In this document: piece after piece, positions 1-8,519 of the stretch
Numbering within the stretch: the stretch's first letter is position 1
Layout: every line of letters begins with the position of its first letter
Assembly (NCBI GenBank): GCA_030248295.1
Contig: JASANH010001537.1
Coordinates: forward strand, 310,001 to 374,000
Direction: 5' to 3'
From: Mesodorylaimus sp. YZB2_4
Lineage: Eukaryota; Nematoda; Enoplea; Dorylaimida; Dorylaimidae
DNA length: 64,000 nucleotides
Notes under the pieces: model-generated
What the model was told of the DNA's origin: nothing
Seen by the model: the letters and a program-made list of their open reading frames with translations, nothing else
The model's database searches: none
Position numbers and translations under genes: made by a program

Positions 1-15
1 TCATCACGATCGAGA

Positions 16-73
16 TCACCGCTTGAGGGCCATGTTCTTGCGGCGGACGTAGGAATCGCCAGTGAATTTGTCG
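16..73 (-). CDS. possible terminal coding exon of an unidentified gene
   Basis: On the minus strand an open stretch of about 19 codons ends in TGA at 18-16 and reads CDKFTGDSYVRRKNMALKR at its end. A possible acceptor (TACAG) lies just upstream. The stretch is basic and codon use looks coding, but I cannot assign a family and the rest of the gene cannot be seen. It would lie inside the apparent last long intron of the HSPA4-like gene on the other strand. It could be a fortuitous open frame. Confidence 0.25.
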
Positions 74-785
74 CAGCTGTACGCACTTCTTAAGGGCACC
101 AGCCAGTCAAAACCCGATTGGACTCGCTAAATTGTACGACACTCCTTGAATAAACTGAACTGTACCTGTTTCCAAGTGGATTCTCGGCAATGGGACAAGC
201 TCTTTTTCTCATATGGGCGATCTTCTTTTGGACTAGAGCTCGGTCTGGATCCGGCGGGTGTTCATGGTTACCTCGAGAAATAGCATCGCCTTTTTGAAGA
301 TTTGTCCAAAGCTTCCCGCGGCAACTATCTTCGACACAGCGATGCAAATATATATGTCCAGAAGACAAAAGCCAGAAGGTCACAGAGTAGATAGCAGCAA
401 CGAGCCCGGCGGTAATAAAAAAAAGGTGGGGACGGAAGCGGGCGGTAATGGGATTCTGCAGTAACAGGAACGGCGGTAACAGGGTGGCGGTATAAGCGAC
501 GACGGTAATGATACTAGCCTTCTGAGCGGGAATCGAACCTGCAATCCTGCGGGTTAGGGATCATCGGTAGTATACTTCTACACCGCCTGGACCTGATGCA
601 CATCGCATTAAGACTACCTTTCTTGGGTTTGAATAGAGAGCGGCTTCGAATGAGAACTACGACTACACAGGTCTGATCGACTCTAATTTTGATTAAATCA
701 TAGTCGACGTACTGCCCGAATTGTTTTCGGTTTCTTGGCCGAACTGTCTTCGTTGTCCCTGTTTTCATTTTGCCCTTATTTGTAG
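74..785. other. non-coding interval, probable long intron of the HSPA4-like gene
   Basis: No convincing exon is visible. The stretch holds five imperfect copies of a GGCGGTAAY-like motif between about 409 and 510 and the tRNA-like remnant at 518-592. It ends in an acceptor (ATTTGTAG) directly before the HSPA4-like exon at 786, so it is probably intronic. At over 700 bp it is long for this genome. Confidence 0.4.
518..592 (-). repeat. tRNA-like remnant (possible SINE head or tRNA pseudogene)
   Basis: The minus strand carries a near-perfect polymerase III B box (GGTTCGATTCCCGC, at 539-526) with a T-arm-like stem, preceded by a degenerate D-arm/A-box-like stretch. The anticodon stem does not close on a seven-base loop, so this is not a functional tRNA. 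It sits in what looks like a long intron of the HSPA4-like gene. Similar B-box fragments occur near 45.0, 46.1 and 46.4 kb. Confidence 0.35.
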
Positions 786-1161
786 GACGAGAAGTACGAT
801 CACATCGAGGCGGCTGACATGGAGAAGGTTCGCAAGGCCATCGAGGAGAAACAAGCTTGGTTCGAGCAAAACATCAACGCTCAAAATCGCCGCGCGTTGA
901 CTGACCCGCCTGTCGTCTTCGTGTCGCAGATTCGCGCCGAGAAAGAGGTACGTGCGTGCCGTGGAGAATTTTTAATGGAAGCACCTGTCTCCTATATCTT
1001 GCTCATTTCAGGCGTTCGAGCGTCTCGTCCTTCCTATACTCAATAAACCCAAACCGAAGAAGGAAGCTCCGCCGCCGCCCGCAGCCAACGCGGACGATCA
1101 AAAACGCGATTCTCAAGCGAACGGAGCCAAGCAGCAAGAACCGATGGACACGAATCAATAG
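786..1161 (+). CDS. HSPA4: HSPA4/HSP110-family chaperone, C-terminal exons (partial)
   Basis: Two exons, 786-947 and 1012-1161, joined across a 64-bp intron, encode the extreme C-terminus of an HSP110-type HSP70 relative, a nucleotide-exchange factor for cytosolic HSP70. The start DEKYDHIEAADMEKV matches the conserved helical-bundle segment of HSPA4. It is followed by a proline/lysine-rich tail ending EPMDTNQ, close to the acidic -PEMDID style end of the vertebrate protein. The rest (ATPase and beta-sandwich domains) must lie left of the window or in exons I could not find. TAG stop at 1159-1161; a poly(A) signal follows at 1284-1289. Assignment to HSPA4 rather than HSPH1 is inference. Confidence 0.8.
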
Positions 1162-1283
1162 GATACCAGTAGATGATAGAATGCAATTAAGTGTTGTGTT
1201 GTTCTTTGCTAACACGGTTTTTTGATGGAATTCGGTTAACTACCCGTCATTCGACTTACCCACAGAGGCGCTATATTTGTTCG

Positions 1284-1289
1284 AATAAA
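1284..1289 (+). terminator. AATAAA poly(A) signal of the HSPA4-like gene
   Basis: Canonical AATAAA 123 bp after the stop codon, on the coding strand, in an A/T-rich stretch. The next gene (AMPK gamma) ends at 1508 on the opposite strand, so the two genes are tail to tail. Confidence 0.5.
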
Positions 1290-1507
1290 AAATTCAACGT
1301 GCTCCCATGGATATACTTGCCGAATCACAATGCACATTCAAAAAAATAAGCGTAAATTACTCGGAATAACATAAGCATCAAAAATTAGACAAAAACCAAA
1401 CAGGTTAGTCGTCACTTCCCACGCCAATCAACTCGTGTCCATTTTTTCCGCATCGTTATCTAAGAACGAGCAGAGGAGTCACGCGGGTCCAGCTCGCCCA
1501 TACTGTC

Positions 1508-4438
1508 TTACTTACCAAACTTCCTCAGGACCAGGTAGCGTAAAATATCGGAGAGGGAGACGAGGCCTCGGACGCGTTTCTCCTCGTCCGTGATCACGAT
1601 CCGATGCACCTCGGCCTTGACCAGTGTCTGGATGACCAATGCCAGCGGGTCGGTCTCCTTGCAACTTCGCACGCCCTCGAACCACTGAAATGCGACACGA
1701 TCGAGAGTCGGCCAGCTCGTGCTCACACACCAACTTACGTCCGATCGATGCTTGAGCGCGTCCTGGACAGTGATCTCCAAATTGTTGTACGACTTGTCCG
1801 CCGCCAAGTTGATGACGTCGAACTTGGCGTAGATGTCGACCACCTGGCCACTCGCGTCCAACACGGGCAACGCCGACACACGATTGTCCAAAAAGCTCGC
1901 CAACGCGTCGATAAGTAACGTGTCTTGCTGAACCTGCAATACAGTCCGACCATGTCGAACAGGACCAGTCTCATGGCACACAACCCTCACCGTCAGAATG
2001 TTTCCCCACGACCCGATTCTCAGCTCCTTCGGCGTCCGTTTCAGAAACGCGGGTGCCGGAAGGTCGTTTATCTGAAAGAACAGGGACGCAGGTCCTTGCA
2101 CCACTCGACCCCACCCTCACTCCAGCCTTACATAAATATAGAGGAACCTGAGAATACGCTTGTGTGTCAGAATGTACAATATGTTGCCCGTGGCCGAGTC
2201 CATGACTGGCAATCTGTGCACTTTGCTATCGCACAAAAACTGCACCGCGTTCAGCAAACTGAAAATGAAAACTGGCCAACCCGCCCCTCGCTCTCCCACA
2301 AATTACCACTCACCTGTCGCTTGGATCAATAGTCAAAAATGGCTTCCAAAATCCGTCTTTCATCAAAACATCTGCAACGACAACATTGTCAACAGAGCAC
2401 ACTCCAGTCACCTAGGCACTGATTTTTTTCATCTAAAGGCAGAGTTCAATGACTTTTTCGAATCCAAATCCAGCATCGACCGGACACCAACACAGCTGAA
2501 CTGACCGGCCGATCCGGGTCGGGCTGGATCGGCTCAGTGGCCTCAGACCCGGGGTCGGTCGATGCGAATCCAAAAAATGTTCAAATTCGTCGCACCAGCT
2601 TCTTAGGTCTGACCCGCATAGGCACTCACCTCGCCAGGTGGCGATCCTGTGTTCCTCGAGCTCCTTGATGGTGGTCACGCCCGATCGATAATAGCGTCTG
2701 AGCATATGAATAAAGTCCGTAATAGTCAGCATGCCCACGAACCTTTGCTCAACACTGTCCCACAACGGCGCCGCCCTCACTCCGTTGTAGACCAGCGCGA
2801 AAAACGCTTTCTTCACCTGAAACACTCGAGCCGTATATGGACTTGGTGGCTACAACATGTGAAGGGTCTCTCCTCCCTGTCCATGTTCTACCCTCTACCC
2901 ATAAGGATATGGAGTCAGAGAACTTGAGTCAATTATCGTCCTCCATTCAATGGGAACCCTATTTTCCACAGCAAATTTAAATTTACAAATTGGCGGGAAA
3001 TCGCCACCAGAACCCAGCCCTAGTCTTCACTGCAACACGAGCCCACTCACAGGCAATTGAGTATCGAAGGCCACCAATTTTGCACTAGTCGGAATCAAAT
3101 CGTAACATTTATGAACTTTCATAAATTCCAAATAAACGTAATCTTCGTTTTCGATTTGAGCTAAAAAACCAGCGCTTGTTTCGTCAACGCCCCTCTTGAC
3201 TCCTAATTTAAAACGTACCCGTTATAAAACTATGAACCGCCGATGGACCGAGAAAAAATCCGACCTGAAAATACGCAGAACTAATTAATTAGGTCCATCC
3301 TCTTCCACAAACAATTACTGTTTCTTTGAACACGTTGCCCGAACCAGTCACACTGCTGTCCAAACCCGAATCCAAGGAACGCTGCGGCAATAAAATCCTC
3401 CTCCGACCATCTCTGCTCGTCAGTCCACCCGCCGTATTTGCTAAACCAGCGATCGTTAGTCAATGGCCCCTGGGCAACGTCAAACTCCTCTCACACTTAC
3501 AAAAGAAATTGTCGGCCGGAGGCCCTGACGGCGTGCGAACTCGATTTCGATCTAGCTAAAAATTCCAGAACCCTTGTTCGAGTTAGTTAATCCAGGATTC
3601 TGGTCGCCCGCTCACCTCTTCCTTGCTATTGCCGCTCAAACTACGACGTCTACCGCCGCTAATCTTGCCGACCACTTGCGCCAGGGGACTGCTCTTGACG
3701 CCCTTTCCGCCCCTGTTGGCCAATTGCGTGTCGATGAAGAGTGGCTTGCTGATACTCTCGGGCGACTTCCTCTTCGGCGGGCTCATGCTCTCCTCGTCGC
3801 AGCTCGGAATCGAGGTCATGGGAGGCGGCCAGCCGACCACGGCGGGTCCAGTCGGTTGAGCCGTGGTCGAAGGGGCAGTGGCGTACGTGCTCGATGACAC
3901 TATCTTCCTTGCACGACTATCCGATTTGGAACGCGGACGGAACGAGTCCCACAAGCCGCTCAACTTGCGAGGCGACTGCGCATCCGTCTGCTCTTGATCC
4001 ATTGACCCCATCGGGCTCTGACTCGGCGATTCCCTCGATTCCCTGCAATCCGCAACCAGCCAGCATCAGTCGTCTGACTGCCATCCTCAAACACACCACT
4101 CACTTTCTCATTTTCGAGAATCGTAGACTGTTGAACAGTGTGTTCCTTCTAGGCGATTCCAAAACCGAGTTGGCCGGACTGGCTTGCGACGAGGAGGTGC
4201 TGCCCGGGCGGCTGTAAATATTCATTCCTTGCCGCACCGATTTGCCGGACGGGGCGCCACTCTGTTGGTCCTGCTGATCTCTGGGCGAATCGGGGGCCGT
4301 CGAACCGGTCGGCATGCTGAAGCGTCGACCACCGGACGAGTTAGCTTGCATATGCGACGATGACAACGAGGAAGACGAACAGTGCACCACAATATCCGAC
4401 TCCCCGTGATCACTCACAATTACCACGGGCGGGGTTCC
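1508..4438 (-). CDS. PRKAG: AMP-activated protein kinase gamma subunit, long isoform type
   Basis: Ten exons recognised (minus strand, 5' to 3'): 4438-4104, 4042-3616, 3555-3501, 3160-3051, 2816-2630, 2371-2314, 2258-2132, 2071-1991, 1933-1739, 1684-1508. They give 583 codons in one frame plus a stop. The C-terminal ~330 residues are the four-CBS (two Bateman domain) regulatory subunit that binds AMP/ADP/ATP in the AMPK heterotrimer. Landmarks are [70 protein letters not shown] and GLVSLSDIL. The first ~270 residues are a Ser/Pro-rich low-complexity extension like that of vertebrate gamma2. The start is not resolved: a strong acceptor lies before 4438, and a 9-nt exon ATG-TGG-AAA with a good donor at 4743-4735 would fit in frame. 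Exon 3555-3501 rests mainly on phase and splice sites. Stop TAA at 1510-1508. Confidence 0.9.
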
Positions 4439-5500
4439 CTGAACAAATGCACAAATGTCACTACAAACGAGCACAAGCTCAACCAACCCCCAGTCCCCCG
4501 ACAGAAGCAGAGAAAAAAGGAGCTTGGAATTCGAGCCAGCACTCTAAGCCTTCGCTAACAAGGACTATATTGCGAAAACTATGCAGCCATCATAGAAAGA
4601 CGCCACGCCGAGCAGAAGTCGGAGAAACCTACATAGTCGGGCCTGATGACTATTGACCAAACAGCTAGACTCTTAAAAAAACATTAGCCACACCAATCGA
4701 TACATGAGGAAGGAGGCGAAGCACACGTACGTACTTTCCACATGACCGTAATGCAATCTGGAATAAGTGGACGATCGACTGGCGCAACAGGGTACACTCG
4801 AATTGAGACCCTGGCATGAATGGCCAAGGCTGAACGGCTTTGACTGGCGACGAGAGGCGAACGACGCCCGAATGCCAACTACATAGATCGTTTGTCTGCC
4901 CTTCCGTCCAGCTTACGAGTTTCTGCACGCATCTCCCAGCTAGCCATGCTCGAGTCAACAAAACGGGACGAGCTAAGCTCAACCTAAGCCGAGCATTCTC
5001 CTCGAGAAAAGTAGTAAAAACAATTAAAAACATCCCCTTCTCCTCTTAGCCCATCTTTTTTAATGCTTCAAACACTCGAAGCGCAGTTCAATTAGTTCAG
5101 GACCGAAGTAGACGCTCGGGCGCGAGCAGGTAGCATGCATTATTCATCGATATTGGCCACAGGCCAACTGCTTGTTTTGTCCAATAACTAACAAGACCAC
5201 CTCATCGTTCGATCAATAAGGCGCCCGCCCGACCAGTCGCTCAATAGACGCGTGGGCCCGGGACTAGTTTAGCACGTGCGCCATTGCTACACTACCTGGC
5301 CACAACCATTTACGCTAAAAACGATGGTTCAAGGCCGAACGCCGACTGGATTCCCCATTGCTCTGCTCACTGTACGTACATACCCTAAGCTGGCCTGGAT
5401 GCCGCAGCAAAATGCTACTCATTCATGCCATTGCAAAATGGCTAGGTATAGGCAAGGTCAGATAAAAACGCAAAATGCTTACCTTGCGCGCTAGACCAAT
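4439..5500. other. intergenic/5' region between AMPK gamma and MOCS2A
   Basis: No conserved protein is visible on either strand. The minus strand near 4735-4743 could hold a tiny first coding exon of AMPK gamma. Otherwise I see only unsupported short open frames. Confidence 0.4.
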
Positions 5501-5794
5501 TTATCCGCCGCTCAAAGGAGGAATGACGGCGATTTCGACTCCCCCAGACAAGTGAACAATATCATCCAAGTCCGCGTATTGCAAATTAACAGCTAGCACG
5601 AAGCTGTCGGCGATCGAAATCAAACTAGGAAATAATTCCAACAAGAGTTTTTTAAGCTCCGATCCTCGAATACGGACAGGATCAGCGAAAGGTAAATGAA
5701 TATCGCGACGTGACGAACCAACTAAGTCTCTGGCTTTGGCAAAAAACAAGAGAGTAACTGGCAGACTCTCCTCGCCGCCAATAACCTCGGCCAT
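5501..5794 (-). CDS. MOCS2A: molybdopterin synthase sulfur carrier subunit (MoaD/MOCS2A)
   Basis: Single uninterrupted exon of 97 residues with an ATG at 5794-5792. It is a ubiquitin-like sulfur carrier of molybdenum cofactor synthesis; the C-terminal Gly-Gly is thiocarboxylated and feeds sulfur to precursor Z together with the large subunit MOCS2B. The ending GGVEIAVIPPLSGG is diagnostic, the terminal GG is exactly at the stop, and PVTLLFFAKARDLVGSS near the start matches the first strand and helix. In many animals MOCS2A and MOCS2B come from one bicistronic transcript; no MOCS2B frame follows within reach here. The lack of introns contrasts with most neighbours. Confidence 0.9.
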   Translation of the reverse strand: MAEVIGGEESLPVTLLFFAKARDLVGSSRRDIHLPFADPVRIRGSELKKLLLELFPSLISIADSFVLAVNLQYADLDDIVHLSGGVEIAVIPPLSGG

Positions 5795-6699
5795 TCACAG
5801 CCGATTCCTGAAGCACTCGCTCCAATCTTTTCCTCGCATCTTCTATTTGCCCACCAACAAATCACATTCTGGTCAGCATCCAAAAAAAGAAATGATTGGC
5901 AAAATAAAAGTTTTGTTGAGCTGGCAGCGAGCCCGGTCGCGCACGGCATTCTTCCAGGGGTACAGTTGAGTTTCAGGTAGACTGGTTACTGTAGATGGTA
6001 GGTGGGTGGGGGAGAGCAGGATCGGCATGTGTACAAGACTAATTGCGAGTGATTTGAGGGTGATAGGAATAGGTAGGAGCAAGCAGACGGGACAGGGGGT
6101 GTCGTTGGGCAAACATCCTGCTTCTAATTATTCAATTGGGGGCGTGGACGGCCCCCGACCGTTCTGGTAAGTGTCCATTTCCTGGCCTTTACGCCTGACG
6201 GGAGGTGTCGGGGGAATTATTTGAGTATGCTGATTAGGTATTGGCTTAATGGTGGTGTGAGTGTGCTCTAGGCCAGGTGCGCCTCTGTCTCTACCAAACA
6301 CGGCTCGACTCGTTCGTACAGTGCCGCTCTCGTCGTACACACCCGAGTCTCCTAATTAGGAGAGGCTCCATCGCACTGCTCAACTTATCAGCCCCGCCCC
6401 TGACCGGAAGTGTCTCGACCATATATTCCAGTGCGGGTGCCATTATCGGACAAACAGGGACGAAGCGGCTCTTCGTGCGAGTCTTTCGGTCAAAACGATA
6501 TCTTTTCTGTTTTGTTCGTTTGGCTCGCGTTGAGAGCGCCGTCCTTTCGCCCAGCGGTGGCCATGGTGGAGTCTAGTTCACTGATCCAATGTAACCCTAC
6601 ACCTCGTCCCGCATCGCGTTTCATCCAAACTCGCACCACACTGGCCCAACTGGCTTCCACTCGTTGTGTCAGCAGGTCTGGTGGCCACCCGTTTCTGAC
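5795..6699. other. divergent intergenic region, MOCS2A / Cys-loop channel
   Basis: About 0.9 kb between two divergent genes, presumably holding both promoters. Open frames on both strands lack ATG starts or family similarity. A TATA-like CATATATTC lies near 6419-6427 upstream of the channel gene. An in-frame-looking ATG at 6563 opens a short upstream frame unrelated to the channel. Confidence 0.4.
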
Positions 6700-8444
6700 A
6701 TGTTGCTCGCTCTCCTCTTAGCTCTGTCTACGGGCCACGTACTGGGTGCTGTGGAGACGTCGACGAGTAAGTCATGGTCGGAGAATGGTCCCCTGCTCCC
6801 CTTCTCTGCCCTCATATGCCTCAGACTGCACTGGGAAATGGCCAGGGGGGCTACATTGGAGTGCACTGCTTTCCTTTAGCCAGCATCAATCTAACTGACA
6901 CTGGCACCTATATCGACCAACTGACCAGTCTCGAGGCTAAACTACTCCAGAATTACAATCGCAATGTGCGGCCGGTCAAAAATGATGGCAATCGAACCAC
7001 GGTCAAGTTCTTCGCCCTCATTCAGCACATCGAGGAAGTGGTAAGTATCGCCCTCCCCTCCCCCACCATCGCCGCCATCAGCCCGTGTTTCAGGACGAGA
7101 TCGAGCAGGCCATGACCGTGCACGGGTTCATGTACTGGGTAGGTACCTCTCGCCTGATCCCCTGTGCGCGCTGTTGACTAGGCTCGTTCAGGAGTGGAAG
7201 GACGAGTATATGGTCTGGGACAAGAATGCCTACAACGGTGTCGATCGGTTCACACTGCACGGTTGGTACTTGTGGAAACCCGATATCGTTCTGTACAACA
7301 CGTAAGCCACATCCCCCGGTGTGTGTGTCCTGGCCCAGGTGACTGTATGGCGCGTTTGTGCAGGGGTGCTGGCGTTGAAAATGGGCGTCAGGTGAACCAG
7401 TACCAGCACGTGTGGATCCAATCGGACGGTCTGCTCATGTACTTCCCCTTCTTCTCCTTCCGAGCCACCTGCATCTTCGACTTTACCGAGTAAGTTCCTT
7501 CCCCTCCTTCCGCGCCAGTGCATGTGCACGGCCGCTCTTTCAGCTACCCGTACGACGTGCAGTTGTGCCCGTTGATCCTGGGCTCGTGGAGTTACACCCT
7601 GCGCGAGGTGGAGATCGTGCCCTACCGCAACCAGGCGGGCGTCGTGCTGGCCTGGAACTCGAGCAAGACCATCGTGAGTGGGTGGCAGCTGCTGAGCACC
7701 CGCGTCAATGTGACCTACTGGAACGCGTTAAACAAGGCCCGCTCGGATGTCAAGCCCCCCGAGGAACAGTATTCCCAGTCATTCACCGAGGTCAACGTGT
7801 GGCTCGAACTGCGTCGACACGCGCCCTATTTTGGTGTGGTCGTCCTCCTACCGGCCGTCATGAGCTCCTTATTCACGCTGGCATCGTTCTGGACGGTGAG
7901 CACTGTGCACGGGGTGGCCGTGCTCCTTGTCAATGTGCTCGTGCAGGCCGTCTTCACCGACGATCTCCTGCATAAGATACCCCCCAACACTGGCGGCGTG
8001 CCCCGCATCGGTAAGGACCCCCTCCTCGATTCCCCCCCCCCCCCATCACTACACCTCGTTTCAGTGAGATACTACGCCTTCAACCTGGTCTGCACTGTGC
8101 TGGCCATCATCTTGCTCATGGTGTTCAAGAGCATCGAGAACTACAGCCACGATCCCAAACCCGTCCCCTCGCCCCTCGCATCGGCCGTCCGCGCCAGCGA
8201 CACCGCCCGCGACGCTTTGGGCCAACGTCTCGGATTCCGACGCCACGTCGACGAAACGGACGAGCACCAAGCGGAAGAAGGGGCAGGCAACGACGACGAG
8301 CAGGACGAAGCCAATCGCCAGCAGAAGGCCAAGGGAGCCGCCGATCGAGTCACGTGGCCCGGCGTGGCCGACCTGATGAAGAAAATATGCTTCATTCTTT
8401 ACTTGATATTTTACATATCATTCATGTTCGCCTGGTTGTGCTAA
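6700..8444 (+). CDS. Cys-loop (nicotinic acetylcholine receptor-like) ligand-gated ion channel subunit
   Basis: Seven exons: 6700-6766, 6880-7040, 7094-7138, 7192-7301, 7364-7489, 7544-8010, 8065-8444. The protein starts with a signal peptide (MLLALLLALSTGHVLGA). The extracellular domain has the WKPDIVLYNT block and a 13-residue Cys loop (CIFDF..YPYDVQLC). Next come RRHAPYFG before M1, M1-M3, an acidic and Gln-rich cytoplasmic loop and a hydrophobic M4 at the C-terminus. This is the fold of cation-selective pentameric channels at synapses or other membranes. I see no vicinal Cys pair of alpha subunits in loop C. The M2 segment is unusual: no GEK at its cytoplasmic end, Val where the 9' Leu is expected, and two Asp near the outer end. 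Ligand and ion selectivity cannot be called. It converges on MED15, with stops 75 bp apart. Confidence 0.9.
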
Positions 8445-8519
8445 CTCTTATTCGGAGCCTCAATATTCATTACGGCCAGAATACACAATGCACGAGGGAC
8501 TCGTCTATCCGTCTTCTCA

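Noticed and set aside
3281-3463. 60-codon minus-strand frame in an AMPK gamma intron
   Set aside because: No AMPK segment is missing there, and adding it would break the phase between exons 3555-3501 and 3160-3051.
6128-6340. 70-codon minus-strand open frame rich in Pro/Thr
   Set aside because: Starts with GTG, no conserved motif, lies in a promoter region.
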